From Bacteroidales bacterium UBA4345 (GTDB lineage Bacteria > Bacteroidota > Bacteroidia > Bacteroidales > Paludibacteraceae), in the NCBI GenBank assembly GCA_002396385.1, contig DGTD01000040.1:15223-79222 (forward strand): a stretch of 64,000 bases of DNA, given 5' to 3'. The position numbers and the translations under genes were made by a program. Within the stretch, counting starts at the first letter, position 1, and each line of letters begins with the position of its first letter. Below the pieces are notes generated by a model. The model was not told the origin of the DNA. It worked only from the letters and a program-made list of their open reading frames with translations, and did not search any database. Shown one piece after another: positions 1 through 8,859 of this stretch.

Positions 1-23
1 CTAACCGACTGAGCTAAGGAAGA
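1..23 (-). tRNA. tRNA, 5' part only (runs off the window start)
   Basis: Read on the minus strand, the first bases give a seven-base acceptor strand (TCTTCCT), T8-A9, and a standard D-arm (GCTCAGTCGGTTAG). The anticodon lies outside the window, so the amino acid cannot be read. The acceptor and D-arm resemble tRNA-Asn of this phylum, but that is a guess. A good promoter lies directly upstream at 52-83. Confidence 0.8.
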
Positions 24-51
24 ATGTATTGCATTTTCTTGTAATGCGATG

Positions 52-83
52 CAAAATTAAAGCAATTTTTCGAACATTGCAAT
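52..83 (-). promoter_or_regulatory. Bacteroidetes-type promoter for the tRNA
   Basis: On the minus strand the -7 element TAATTTTG (59 to 52) fits TAnnTTTG exactly. A TTG (ATTG, 83 to 80) lies 20 nt upstream at the -33 position. Transcription would start near base 45, leaving a leader of about 20 nt before the tRNA. Confidence 0.65.
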
Positions 84-157
84 ATATCTACCCAAAAAAT
101 ATTTTTTAATTTAGTGGAATAATTATAAACGAACATTTTAAGATTAATTGTAGATTT

Positions 158-1132
158 ATGGCTAAGCAAATATTAGGTATTGGTAATGCGCTTACCGATA
201 TGTTGTGTGTTCTTGATTCCGATGATATTCTCTCTTCTGCTAACTTGCCGAAGGGTAGTATGCAGTTGGTGGATAAAGACACACAGACCTCTCTGTTAAA
301 GTCGCTCGATGGACGTGATGTGAAGAAGGCGCGTGGCGGTTCCGTCCCTAATACGATTGCGGGCATACAGCAACTAGGCTTGCAAACCGGTTTCGTGGGC
401 CGCGTCGGTAACGATGCCGTTGGTGACTTCTTCGAGGGCGACCTTGTGGCTTTGGGCGTTAAACCTATGATTATTCGTGACCCCGAACAGCCTACTGGAA
501 CTTGCCTGTCGCTGATCTCTCCCGATGGCGAGCGCACCATGGCTACCTGCCTGGGTGCTACAGGCTTGTTCAATGCGGCTGAAATTAAACCTGAAATGCT
601 GCAGGGCTACGGCATTTGCCACATTGACGGCTATTTGTTGCAGAACCACCAACTCATTGAGAGGGCGATGGAACTGGCTCACGCGGCTGGTGTGAAAATT
701 TCGCTTGACCTGGGCTCTTACAATGTGGTGGCCGATAACTTGGAGTTCCTTCAGCGTGTCATCCCACAATATGCCGATATCGTTTTCGCTAACGAGGACG
801 AGGCCAAAGCCTATACCAATATGGAACCTGAAATGGCGCTTGACGTTCTTGCCTCACAAGTCGATTACGCGGTGGTTAAGGTGGGCTCTAAGGGCTCTTT
901 CATCAAGCACAATGGCGAAAAGGTTTTTGTTAAACCTTTGCCTGGATGCAACTGCATTGATACCACTGGCGCGGGCGACCTCTATGCTTCCGGCTTCCTT
1001 TTCGGTTTGGCTAACGGTAAGGATATTGAGGAGTGCGGACGAATAGGTGCCCTGGTTTCTGGTAAGGTGGTCGAAGTGGTGGGCACCACCATCGATGCCG
1101 AACGTTGGAATTTTATCAAATCGCAGCTGTAG
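158..1132 (+). CDS. PfkB-family carbohydrate kinase (adenosine kinase-like)
   Basis: 324 aa, the usual length for ribokinase/PfkB sugar kinases, which transfer ATP phosphate to a sugar or nucleoside hydroxyl in the cytoplasm. Visible motifs are the N-terminal GIGNALTD substrate strand, the GGSVPNT segment near residue 60 (the G-G-N region of PfkB signature 1), and the signature 2 DTTGAGD at about 268-274, whose last Asp is the expected catalytic base. Bacteroidetes homologues of this type are usually annotated adenosine kinase, but the substrate cannot be proved from sequence. The ATG at 158 gives the standard N-terminus. A GC-rich hairpin directly follows the stop codon. The next gene starts 45 bp on, so they may be cotranscribed. 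Confidence 0.88.
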   Translation: MAKQILGIGNALTDMLCVLDSDDILSSANLPKGSMQLVDKDTQTSLLKSLDGRDVKKARGGSVPNTIAGIQQLGLQTGFVGRVGNDAVGDFFEGDLVALGVKPMIIRDPEQPTGTCLSLISPDGERTMATCLGATGLFNAAEIKPEMLQGYGICHIDGYLLQNHQLIERAMELAHAAGVKISLDLGSYNVVADNLEFLQRVIPQYADIVFANEDEAKAYTNMEPEMALDVLASQVDYAVVKVGSKGSFIKHNGEKVFVKPLPGCNCIDTTGAGDLYASGFLFGLANGKDIEECGRIGALVSGKVVEVVGTTIDAERWNFIKSQL

Positions 1133-1155
1133 CCGTTCAAAATCTGCTGAACGGC
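1132..1155 (+). other. Hairpin right after the kinase stop codon
   Basis: GCCGTTCA (1132-1139) pairs with TGAACGGC (1148-1155) across an 8-nt loop. There is no T-run after it, so it is not a clear intrinsic terminator. It could stabilise the 3' end or cause pausing between the kinase and the next gene. Confidence 0.45.
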
Positions 1156-1177
1156 GGGGCTGCCCAATTCACTATTA

Positions 1178-1831
1178 ATGCCTATGGTGCGTACCTGTTA
1201 CTTGCTTTTTTTGTTTTTTGCTGTTTTTGGGGGCTGTGCTGCCCAAAAACTCCAGTTGGGTACGCACTCTACCTATTCAAATAGTGCATTCCACACCACT
1301 GCGGCCTATCTTGTCGATGTGCAGGTCTCGAAGTTAGACGACGTTCTTCACGAAATTTATGTGGGTATTCAGGATAAACCGACTAAAAACATGAAGTGGT
1401 TGTTCAAGAATCTGGGATACCACAACAATGTGGAAGACGACATCGTTATGGCGGAAAAGGGGTTCTTTTTCGATCCCGAAACTTCTAAATATCTGCTCAA
1501 ACTGGCTATTGCCATGAAGAAGGACGACAAGTTTATGTATTTCGATGTGGAGGGCAACCTCTGCGAGGCCCGGATAAACGGGAAAAAGAACGTTAAACTG
1601 ACGGTGACCAAAAAAATAAAGATTCTGAACAGCGCTTGTTTTTCGCTTACGGCTATACCACAGCCCGGAGGTAAGTCGCTCATCCTTTTGAAATCGGATA
1701 TGTCTTTCGGTTGGTTCTTCAATCTGTTCTTTACCGAAAGCCGATACCGGTCTGTTATGGAATGGCGCATTCAAGGCTTGGCTATGAACGTGAAGAAAAG
1801 GGCTGAGGGCGACACCGGACCTAATTACTAG
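1178..1831 (+). CDS. Unknown secreted or lipoprotein-like protein
   Basis: 217 aa. The first 22 residues form a hydrophobic signal (CYLLFLFFAVFGGCAAQ). The FGGC could act as a lipobox, with Cys at about 19; otherwise cleavage after AAQ is possible. The rest is a mixed, Lys-rich soluble sequence with no motif I recognise. ATGs at 1178 and 1184 are both possible starts. It sits between the kinase and the YrdC-like gene on the same strand, but nothing in the context gives a function. Envelope location is inferred from the signal only. Confidence 0.7.
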   Translation: MPMVRTCYLLFLFFAVFGGCAAQKLQLGTHSTYSNSAFHTTAAYLVDVQVSKLDDVLHEIYVGIQDKPTKNMKWLFKNLGYHNNVEDDIVMAEKGFFFDPETSKYLLKLAIAMKKDDKFMYFDVEGNLCEARINGKKNVKLTVTKKIKILNSACFSLTAIPQPGGKSLILLKSDMSFGWFFNLFFTESRYRSVMEWRIQGLAMNVKKRAEGDTGPNY

Positions 1832-1910
1832 GATGTGGACGGCCTTCCCCCCGTAGGGGAACGATGTGCCGCATAATTATATACATACTACAGAGAGATT
1901 TAATAATAAA

Positions 1911-2522
1911 ATGTTAGTCAGAATTTATCCCCAAAATCCCCAAGAAAGGGAGATTGACAAAGTCGTACAGTTCCTCCGTGAAGGCGGACTTATCGTGTAC
2001 CCGACCGATACCGTTTACGGTCTGGGGTGCGACATCTTCAACGCAAAGGCGGTCGAGAAAATTTGCTGGTACAAGAAGATCGACCCGCGTAAGGTGAACC
2101 TCTCGTTCATCTGCTACGACCTTTCTAATATCAGCCAGTATGCGAAGGTGAGCGATGCCACGTTCAAACTCATGAAGAAGAATTTGCCGGGCCCTTTCAC
2201 GTTCATCCTCAACGGCAACAACAGCCTGCCGAAGTTGTTCCGCAATAAGAAGACGGTGGGCATACGTATCCCCGATAACAACATTATCCGTCAGCTGGTG
2301 AAGGGCTTGGGTAATCCTATCCTTTCTACTTCGGTGAAGGACGACTCTACCGATGAGATGGAGTACTTTACCGATCCGGAGCTGATGGAGGAGAAAATGG
2401 GGCATATAGCCGATGTGGTGATTAATGGGGGCTATGGCGAACTGAACCCTTCGACTGTGGTCGACTGCACTGGCGACGAGCCGGTTATTGTGCGCCAAGG
2501 TAAGGGGGAACTTGTCTGGTAA
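1911..2522 (+). CDS. YrdC/YciO/Sua5-family protein (threonylcarbamoyl-AMP synthase-like)
   Basis: 203 aa when started at the ATG at 1911. An upstream in-frame ATG at 1866 would add 15 non-conserved residues. The family fold is clear: GGLIVYPTDTVYGLGCD near the start, LPGPFTFIL near 95, TVGIRIPDN near 115 and PILSTSVKDD near 135. YrdC/TsaC enzymes make threonylcarbamoyl-AMP from Thr, bicarbonate and ATP for tRNA t6A. Length and N-terminus fit the shorter YciO branch, whose cellular role is less certain. The KR-S-N substrate tetrad is only partly recognisable, which also favours the YciO branch. The EamA gene follows 6 bp later. Confidence 0.85.
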   Translation: MLVRIYPQNPQEREIDKVVQFLREGGLIVYPTDTVYGLGCDIFNAKAVEKICWYKKIDPRKVNLSFICYDLSNISQYAKVSDATFKLMKKNLPGPFTFILNGNNSLPKLFRNKKTVGIRIPDNNIIRQLVKGLGNPILSTSVKDDSTDEMEYFTDPELMEEKMGHIADVVINGGYGELNPSTVVDCTGDEPVIVRQGKGELVW

Positions 2523-2528
2523 GCCGCT

Positions 2529-3422
2529 ATGTGGGTATTGTATGCTTTGTGCTCTGCCTTTTTCTTGGGCATATACGATGTGTTTAAAAAGCGTTCGCTG
2601 AACGGAAATGCGGTTTTGCCTGTCTTATTCCTTTCGGTGTGCATTTCTTCGCTTATTTTTGTTCCCGTCCTGGTCTGGTCGGGCATTTCTCCTGCTTCGG
2701 CTGTTGCGGCTGGCATCTATGTGCCTGCTGTTGACGCACAAACCCATCTCTATATTTTTCTGAAGTCCGTTTTGGTACTGAGTTCGTGGGCCTGTGGCTT
2801 TTTTGCGCTAAAGCACCTGCCTGTCACCATTTTTGCACCTATCAGGGCAACCCAGCCGGTGTGGACCATCGTCGGTGCGCTCCTTATTTTCGGTGAACAA
2901 CTGGCTGTTATGCAGGTGGTCGGCATTGTTATTACTCTGGTTTCCTTTTTCCTGTTCTCAACTGCCGGCCATCGCGAGGGTATCTACTGGAAAAACAATG
3001 TGTGGGTATGGCTCATTATTGCCGCTACTTTGTTGGGTGCGTGCAGCGGTTTGTACGACAAACACCTTCTCCGCAATTTCGACCGTATGGCCGTCCAAGT
3101 CTACAGCACACTCTACCAGGCGCTCTTTATGCTTTTGGTGCTGCTGCTGTTGTGGTGGCCTACACATAAAAAGACTACACCGTTTCAGTGGCGTTGGAGC
3201 ATTGTGGGTATCTCTGTCTTTTTAGTCGTTGCCGACTATGTCTATTATTTTGCTTTGAGCCAGCCCGACTCCCTCATCTCTGTGGTTTCTACCATCCGCC
3301 GTTCGGGAGCAGTCATATCTTTCCTTTATGGTGCGTTCTTCCTTAAGGAAAAGAATCTGCGTACCAAATTCGTTTATCTGCTGGGCGTCTTGCTGGGTGT
3401 TGCCCTGCTGGTCGTTAAATAA
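2529..3422 (+). CDS. EamA-family (DMT) membrane transporter
   Basis: 297 aa with about ten hydrophobic segments in two halves, the architecture of drug/metabolite transporters. The segment LPVTIFAPIRATQPVWTIVG near 100-118 and its C-terminal counterpart PDSLISVVSTIRRSGAVISF fit the EamA repeat. Substrate is unknown; members export metabolites, amino acids or sugars through the inner membrane. It starts 6 bp after the YciO-like gene and ends 9 bp before the MATE gene, so these three probably form one transcript. Confidence 0.88.
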   Translation: MWVLYALCSAFFLGIYDVFKKRSLNGNAVLPVLFLSVCISSLIFVPVLVWSGISPASAVAAGIYVPAVDAQTHLYIFLKSVLVLSSWACGFFALKHLPVTIFAPIRATQPVWTIVGALLIFGEQLAVMQVVGIVITLVSFFLFSTAGHREGIYWKNNVWVWLIIAATLLGACSGLYDKHLLRNFDRMAVQVYSTLYQALFMLLVLLLLWWPTHKKTTPFQWRWSIVGISVFLVVADYVYYFALSQPDSLISVVSTIRRSGAVISFLYGAFFLKEKNLRTKFVYLLGVLLGVALLVVK

Positions 3423-3431
3423 ATAGGGGGG

Positions 3432-4889
3432 ATGGTTGCAAGTAAAGAAGGTTCTGGCGACATTCTGCTCAACCGCGTCCGGTCTGGTTTGGACCTGACC
3501 CGGCCGCAAAAAATACGGTTGGTGTTCTTTCTCAGTCTGCCTGCTATCATGGCGCAGATGTCTACCATCGTTATGGACTATATCGATGCCTGTATGGTGG
3601 GAAGTTTGGGCGCTAATGCGTCGGCTGCGGTCGGACTTGTCGCCAGCTGTATCTGGCTGATAGGCAGTCTGTGCGGGTCCGTCGCATCGGGGTTCTCGGT
3701 GCAAGTGGCCCATTTGGTGGGAGCCACCGACAACTTGTCGGCCCGCTCGGTGTTGAGGCAGTCGTTGTCGGTGACGTTGGCGTTTGGCGCCCTCTTGGCA
3801 TTGGTAGGCTGTGTCATCAGTCCGTATCTGCCCGTTTGGTTGGGAGGTAGTGCCGAAATAGTGGAAGATGCGGCTACCTATTTCTTTATTTTCTGTCTGG
3901 CGCTTCCGGTCTTGCAGGTCAATTGGCTCTGTGGGGCTATGTTGCGTTGCAGTGGCAATATGCGGGTTCCCGCACTCCTCAATGTTTTGATGTGTGTGCT
4001 CGATGTTATTTTCAACTTCTTCCTCATATTCCCTACACGCCCCGTTGTACTATTCGGTCATCAGCTCTTGCTGCCGGGTGCGGGGTTGGGGGTTACAGGT
4101 GCGGCTTTGGGTACGGCTCTGGCCGAGTCGGTAGTGGCATTGCTGATGTTTTACGCTTTGTGCTGCCGTTCGAGTGTCATGCGGCTGAACCACGAGAAAG
4201 GCCGGTTTAAACCTACTGCCTCTGTGGTGGGCAAGGCTGCGCGTATAGGGCTGCCTATTGGTATCGAGCATTTTGTGATGTGCAGCGCCCACGTGGCCTC
4301 TACTGTTATTATTGCCCCGCTTGGACCCGCTGCTATTGCGGCCAATTCGTTTGGTATTATTATTGAAAGTTTGTGCTATATGCCTGGTTATGGCATCGGC
4401 GATGCTGCTACCACGCTTATCGGCCAAAGCCTGGGTGCCAAGCGGAAAGACCTGTGTGGCAGTTTTGCCCGGCTTTCGGTCGCACTGGGTATTGCCGTTA
4501 TGTCGGTGCTGGCTGTCGTGATGTATATCTTCGTCCCTGACTTGATGGTGCTGATGACGCCCGATGCTTTGGTCCGGCAACTTACGGTCGGTGCGTTGCG
4601 CATCGAGGCCTTTGCCGAACCGATGTTCGCGGCTTCCATTGTGGCCTATGGCGTGTTTGTGGGGGCTGGCGATACACTCTTCCCTTGCGCCCTGAATCTG
4701 GCAAGTATCTGGCTCGTGCGTATTCCTTTGGCCGTCTGGTTGGTCGGCTCTATGGGACTTTCCGGTTTCTGGCTGGCTATGTGTATTGAACTCTGTTTCA
4801 GAGGTGCCTTGTTCTTGGTGCGTATGCTTTTCGGCAATTGGATGAAGGCTGCACATAAATTGGCTGCCCATCCGGGGATGGATTCTTAA
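3432..4889 (+). CDS. MATE-family multidrug/toxin exporter
   Basis: 485 aa with 12 predicted membrane helices in two related halves. LSLPAIMAQMSTIVMDYIDA near 34-53 is the usual MATE first helix, and LGANASAAVGL near 57 and GIGDAATTLIGQSLGAKR near 320-337 are typical family segments. MATE proteins exchange cations for organic drugs or metabolites. The ATG at 3432 gives a normal short cytoplasmic lead. The upstream gene is an EamA permease, so this is a small transporter cluster. Substrate cannot be inferred. Confidence 0.9.
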   Translation: MVASKEGSGDILLNRVRSGLDLTRPQKIRLVFFLSLPAIMAQMSTIVMDYIDACMVGSLGANASAAVGLVASCIWLIGSLCGSVASGFSVQVAHLVGATDNLSARSVLRQSLSVTLAFGALLALVGCVISPYLPVWLGGSAEIVEDAATYFFIFCLALPVLQVNWLCGAMLRCSGNMRVPALLNVLMCVLDVIFNFFLIFPTRPVVLFGHQLLLPGAGLGVTGAALGTALAESVVALLMFYALCCRSSVMRLNHEKGRFKPTASVVGKAARIGLPIGIEHFVMCSAHVASTVIIAPLGPAAIAANSFGIIIESLCYMPGYGIGDAATTLIGQSLGAKRKDLCGSFARLSVALGIAVMSVLAVVMYIFVPDLMVLMTPDALVRQLTVGALRIEAFAEPMFAASIVAYGVFVGAGDTLFPCALNLASIWLVRIPLAVWLVGSMGLSGFWLAMCIELCFRGALFLVRMLFGNWMKAAHKLAAHPGMDS

Positions 4890-4910
4890 CCGTTATTTTT
4901 TTTGAACTAT

Positions 4911-5771
4911 ATGGAAAAACAGATTGTAAAGAATAGGCGTTTCTTTGGTGAACGCCCTTTGTTCGAGTCCCACCACCTCCGACTCGAAGAAGTTTATATC
5001 GGTGAGGGGGAATCGGCTGTAAAGGAATGTTCCGACATTGAGGCCGTAAATTGCAATTTCGAGGGGCACTATCCTTTTTGGCATGTCGACGGGTTGTCTG
5101 TCTCGAACTGCCGGTTCGGGAAAGATGCCCGCTCAGCCTTGTGGTATTCCTCGCACCTGAAAATGAGTGATACGGTTATCGACGCTCCGAAAATGTTCCG
5201 GGAAATGGACGACTTGCAACTGGTCAATGTGGTCGCCAACGATGCCGACGAATTTTTCTGGCGTTGCAACAATATCGAGGCGGCCAATTTAGTCCTGCAC
5301 GGCGGTACTTACCCCTTTATGTTCTGTGAAAATATCCGGATCAATGGCTTTGTGTGCGACAGTAAGTATGTGTTCCAGTATGTGAGGAACGTGGAAGTCC
5401 GCAATGCGAAAATTACGACTAAAGATGCTTTCTGGGAAGTGGAAGATGTTACGGTTTACGACTCGGAACTCAATGGCGAGTATCTGGGTTGGCATTCCCG
5501 CAATCTGCGTCTGGTCAACTGCCACATCACTGGCGAGCAGCCGCTATGCTACGCCGACAACCTGGTCCTTGAAAACTGCTCCTTCGGACCCGACTGCGAC
5601 CGGGCTTTCGAATACTCGACTTTACAGGCCGACATTAGGGGGGCTATTACCAATATAAAGAACCCTACTTCGGGGCGTATTGTGGCCGATGCCATTGGGT
5701 CTGTTACCCTTGATGAAAATAGAAAGGCTCCGGCCAATTGTGAGATTATAACCAGAACGCAGCAGATATGA
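4911..5771 (+). CDS. DUF3737 family right-handed beta-helix-like protein
   Basis: 286 aa from the ATG at 4911; a TTG nine bases earlier is in frame but less likely. The sequence is a ladder of short turns with repeated N and C residues (for example NCNFEGHYPFWHVDGLSVSN and VNCHITGEQPLCYADNLVLE), typical of DUF3737 pentapeptide/beta-helix proteins of about 280 aa. Function unknown. The stop overlaps the start of the next gene by 4 nt (ATGA), so it is translationally coupled to the MalY/PatB lyase. From general knowledge, DUF3737 genes are often found beside such PLP enzymes. Confidence 0.85.
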   Translation: MEKQIVKNRRFFGERPLFESHHLRLEEVYIGEGESAVKECSDIEAVNCNFEGHYPFWHVDGLSVSNCRFGKDARSALWYSSHLKMSDTVIDAPKMFREMDDLQLVNVVANDADEFFWRCNNIEAANLVLHGGTYPFMFCENIRINGFVCDSKYVFQYVRNVEVRNAKITTKDAFWEVEDVTVYDSELNGEYLGWHSRNLRLVNCHITGEQPLCYADNLVLENCSFGPDCDRAFEYSTLQADIRGAITNIKNPTSGRIVADAIGSVTLDENRKAPANCEIITRTQQI

Positions 5772-6964
5772 CGAACGACGATTTTAATTTCGATGTGGTT
5801 CCCAACCGAAGGGGGACGGCCTGCTATAAGTGGGACGATGTTGCCGACGGTGTACTGCCCCTGTGGGTGGCCGATATGGACTTCCCTGCTGCTCCTTGCA
5901 TTGTTGAAGCGCTGGAAGAGAGGGTGAAACATGGCGTTTTCGGCTATGTGAAAGTCCCCGATTCGTATTATGATGCGGTTATTGACTGGTTTGAACGACG
6001 ACACGGGTGGACCATGCAGCGCGACTGGATTATCTATACGTCTGGTGTGGTGCCGGCTGTTTCCGCTATTATTAAGGCGGTGGCTAAACCAGGTGAAAAG
6101 GTCCTGGTACAGACGCCTGTCTACAACTGTTTCTTTTCTTCCATCCGTAACAATGGTTGCGAACTGGTTGAGAACGAACTGCTCTTTGCCGATGGAACTT
6201 ATACCATCGATTTTGCCGATTTTGAACAGAAGGTCGCCGACCCTGCCGTGAAGGTCTTTCTTTTGTGTAACCCACATAATCCGGCCGGAAGGGTGTGGAC
6301 GGCTGCCGAATTGCGGCGAATGGGTGAACTGTGCTTGAAACACGGTGTTTTTGTTGTTGCCGACGAGATTCATTGCGAAATTGTAAGTCCCGTTTTCACC
6401 TTTACGTCCTATGGTACACTGCCAACCCAATTTTTGCAGAATGCGGCTATTTGCACCTCGCCGTCAAAGGCTTTTAATATTGCCGGACTGCAGATTGCGA
6501 ATATCACGGTTCCCGATGCCGACTACCGCCGGAAAATAGACAAGGCAATCAATATTAACGAGGTGTGCGATGTCAATGCCTTTGGGGTGGTTGCCCTGCA
6601 GGCGGCGTACAATGGGGGTGAACAGTGGCTCGAGGCCGTTAATGCCTATATTCATGCCAATTATAAGGTGCTCTGCTCTTTTGTGAAAGAACAGATGCCG
6701 GGGGTGGAGGTGTGCCGCCTGGAGGGTACCTATTTGGCTTGGCTGCACTTATGCGGTTTCCCTCCTTCTTCCGATGTTGCCAAATGTCTGGAAAACGAAT
6801 ACGGATTAAGGGTCAGCCCCGGATTTATTTATGGAAGAACTGCCGGACGTGACTTCCTGCGTCTGAACCTCGCGTGTCCTAAGGCTGTTCTTGAAGAGGC
6901 TTTGGCACGCTTGAAAAGGGGACTCGATAGTATGGCTGGGTCGTATTCTCAGGAAAGTTGTTAA
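5768..6964 (+). CDS. MalY/PatB-type PLP-dependent C-S beta-lyase / aminotransferase
   Basis: 398 aa, normal length for fold-type I PLP enzymes of the MalY/PatB class. NFDVVPNRRGTACYKWD at the N-terminus and LPLWVADMDFPAAP near 36-49 are class hallmarks. LLCNPHNPAGRVW near 168, ADEIHCEIV near 198 and SPSKAFNIAGLQ near 235 carry the Asn, Asp and Schiff-base Lys that hold PLP. MalY/PatB enzymes cleave cystathionine or cysteine conjugates. The substrate here is unproven. The gene overlaps DUF3737 by 4 nt and ends the operon; a new promoter follows at 7001. Confidence 0.9.
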   Translation: MTNDDFNFDVVPNRRGTACYKWDDVADGVLPLWVADMDFPAAPCIVEALEERVKHGVFGYVKVPDSYYDAVIDWFERRHGWTMQRDWIIYTSGVVPAVSAIIKAVAKPGEKVLVQTPVYNCFFSSIRNNGCELVENELLFADGTYTIDFADFEQKVADPAVKVFLLCNPHNPAGRVWTAAELRRMGELCLKHGVFVVADEIHCEIVSPVFTFTSYGTLPTQFLQNAAICTSPSKAFNIAGLQIANITVPDADYRRKIDKAININEVCDVNAFGVVALQAAYNGGEQWLEAVNAYIHANYKVLCSFVKEQMPGVEVCRLEGTYLAWLHLCGFPPSSDVAKCLENEYGLRVSPGFIYGRTAGRDFLRLNLACPKAVLEEALARLKRGLDSMAGSYSQESC

Positions 6965-7000
6965 CAATTTGCTGTTTATGAGGGGAAAACTTACGCCAAA

Positions 7001-7032
7001 TTTGTTGGTTAGCTAAAAATTATGTAATTTTG
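7001..7032 (+). promoter_or_regulatory. Bacteroidetes promoter for rplY-pth-S4 operon
   Basis: TTTG at 7001-7004, 20 nt spacer, then TAATTTTG at 7025-7032: an exact match to TTTG-N20-TAnnTTTG. It opens a leader of roughly 90 nt before rplY. Confidence 0.8.
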
Positions 7033-7079
7033 CAACGCTTTTTCGGGTTCGACTCAGAAAATCCGGAAAGTGTGATGGG

Positions 7080-7106
7080 AAATTAAGCCATTACTAAACT
7101 TAATTT
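7080..7106 (+). other. Hairpin in the rplY leader
   Basis: AAATTAAG (7080-7087) pairs with CTTAATTT (7099-7106) across an 11-nt loop, ending 24 nt before the rplY ATG. AT-only stem apart from one G-C pair, so weak. It could be part of leader control, but no known motif is recognised. Confidence 0.35.
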
Positions 7107-7130
7107 TGAGTAACACAAAAAACAATTAAA

Positions 7131-7715
7131 ATGAAATCATTCTCTTTAAATGGCTCTGTAAGAACAGAGACTGGCAAGAAGGCTACTAAGGCTATCCGTG
7201 CTAATGGCAACATTCCTTGTATCCTTTATGGTGGTGGCAAGGTAATCTCTACCTTCGTAGTTACTAACAACGATGTACGCAAGCTTATCTACACTCCAGA
7301 AATCTTCGTTGTAGAATTGAACATCGACGGTAAGGCTTACAAGGCTATCATGCAGGAAGCCCAGTTCCACCCTGTAAACGACAAGGTTCTCCATATCGAC
7401 TTCCTTGAAGTTAGCGAAAACAAGCCTGTTGTTATGAAGGTGCCTGTAGTTTCTGTAGGTCACGCTGAAGGTGTTAAAGCCGGTGGTAAACTCATCCAGA
7501 ACGTTCGCCGCTTGAAGGTTAAGGCTGTTTATACCGATATTCCAGAAACTCTTGAGATTAACGTAGAGTCGCTTGGCTTGAACAAGTCTATTCAGGTTAA
7601 GGACCTTTCTTTCGACAGGCTCGAGTTGCTCGACAACCCTCAGAACGTTGTTCTTACTGTTAAGCCTACCCGTGCTGCTGCGGCTGCTATGGCTGCTGCT
7701 AAGAATGCTAAGTAA
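7131..7715 (+). CDS. rplY: 50S ribosomal protein L25 (Ctc form)
   Basis: 194 aa, the long bL25/Ctc form with an extra C-terminal domain rather than the short E. coli form of about 94 aa. It binds 5S rRNA in the large subunit. Start MKSFSLNGSVRTETGKKATK fits the family, with the RANGNIPCILYGGG loop near 24-37 and a beta-rich second domain from about 90. The C-terminus is a low-complexity Ala tail (RAAAAAMAAAKNAK). It has its own strong promoter and is followed 28 bp later by pth, a common pairing (L25-Pth) in bacteria. Confidence 0.95.
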   Translation: MKSFSLNGSVRTETGKKATKAIRANGNIPCILYGGGKVISTFVVTNNDVRKLIYTPEIFVVELNIDGKAYKAIMQEAQFHPVNDKVLHIDFLEVSENKPVVMKVPVVSVGHAEGVKAGGKLIQNVRRLKVKAVYTDIPETLEINVESLGLNKSIQVKDLSFDRLELLDNPQNVVLTVKPTRAAAAAMAAAKNAK

Positions 7716-7743
7716 TTTCTGAAAATTTTATAGCTTACAAAGC

Positions 7744-8307
7744 ATGAAATATCTGATTGTGGGCTTGGGTAATATTGGCGCTGAGTTCCAAGACACCCGC
7801 CACAACACAGGTTTTAAATTATTGGACGCCTTTGCCAAGGCGTCCAATATTGTTTTTAGCGAGGGCCGTTATGGCGCTACTGCACAGTGCAGGGTTAAAA
7901 ACGCAGAACTGGTGTTGTTGAAGCCTAATACGTATATGAATCTCAGTGGTAATGCGGTCCGTTATTGGCTGCAAACCGAAAAAATACCTGTTGAAAACCT
8001 TTTGGTCCTGGTCGACGATATTGCCCTTCCTTTCGGCACTTTGCGCCTGAAGGGTAGTGGGGGGGCTGGCGGACACAATGGCTTGAAGAACATCGAGGCT
8101 TTGATTGGCACGGCCAAGTACGCCCGTTTGCGCTTTGGCGTCGGCGGTAACTTCCCTAAAGGCATGCAGATCGATTATGTGCTGGGTAATTTTTCGGCGG
8201 AAGAGGCTGCGGCTTTTCCCGAACGTGCGGCTGTCGTTACTGAATTGATTAAAAGTTTCTGTCTTGCGGGACTTGAACTGACTATGACCCAGTTCAATAA
8301 CAAATAA
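7744..8307 (+). CDS. pth: Peptidyl-tRNA hydrolase
   Basis: 187 aa, standard length. Pth frees stalled peptidyl-tRNAs by cutting the ester bond between peptide and tRNA. Key residues are visible: Asn in GLGNIG near 9, catalytic His in TRHNTGF near 20, Asn in [11 protein letters not shown] near 68, Asp in [11 protein letters not shown] near 92 and Asn in GGHNGLKNI near 115. It lies between rplY and the S4-domain gene (6 bp gap), so the three genes form one translation-related operon driven from 7001-7032. Confidence 0.96.
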   Translation: MKYLIVGLGNIGAEFQDTRHNTGFKLLDAFAKASNIVFSEGRYGATAQCRVKNAELVLLKPNTYMNLSGNAVRYWLQTEKIPVENLLVLVDDIALPFGTLRLKGSGGAGGHNGLKNIEALIGTAKYARLRFGVGGNFPKGMQIDYVLGNFSAEEAAAFPERAAVVTELIKSFCLAGLELTMTQFNNK

Positions 8308-8313
8308 GCGCCT

Positions 8314-8790
8314 ATGAAAGAAGAATTGAAGGAGGTCCGTGTTGATAAGTGGTTATGGGCGGTTAGACTCTTTAAAACGAGGAGTATGGCGGCTGATGCG
8401 TGCAAAAAGGGACGCATTGCCCGAAACGGCTCTAACCTGAAACCTTCGCATTGTGTGCGAGTCAACGATGTGGTAATGGTGAAAAGACCGCCGGTTACTT
8501 ATTCGTTCAAGGTGCTGGCGCTGACTGAAAACCGGATGGGGGCCAAACTTGTGCCTGAATTTATGGAAAATGTCACTCCTGCTGAGCAACTCGAAATTCT
8601 TGAAATGACGAAATTCAGCCTTAACGGTAAACGCGACAGGGGAACTGGACGACCTACCAAGCGTGACCGCCGGCAACTTATGGAGTATATGGGCGACGAT
8701 GAGGCTCCCGATGCTCCTGCTATTGCCGATGAAGACCTTCCTGGCTTTATTTTTGGTTACGACAGCGATGACGAAGAGGAGGACGATTGA
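8314..8790 (+). CDS. S4-domain RNA-binding protein (Hsp15-like)
   Basis: 158 aa. An S4 RNA-binding domain occupies about residues 6-70 (VRVDKWLWAVRLFKTRSMAA, then KGRIARNG), as in Hsp15/HslR, which binds free 50S subunits carrying nascent chains. The next part, KRDRGTGRPTKRDRR near 110-124, is basic, and the tail is strongly acidic (DSDDEEEDD). This ribosome-rescue role agrees with its position behind rplY and pth. Precise function is by family only. Confidence 0.88.
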   Translation: MKEELKEVRVDKWLWAVRLFKTRSMAADACKKGRIARNGSNLKPSHCVRVNDVVMVKRPPVTYSFKVLALTENRMGAKLVPEFMENVTPAEQLEILEMTKFSLNGKRDRGTGRPTKRDRRQLMEYMGDDEAPDAPAIADEDLPGFIFGYDSDDEEEDD

Positions 8791-8859
8791 TTTTACTTAA
8801 CACATCTTTTAGAAATTAAGATGTATAGTGTACATATTGTCTATTATTTTCAATAGGTG

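Noticed and set aside
1866..1910. Earlier start for the YciO-like protein
   Set aside because: The extra 15 residues are not family-like, while the ATG at 1911 gives the conserved N-terminus.
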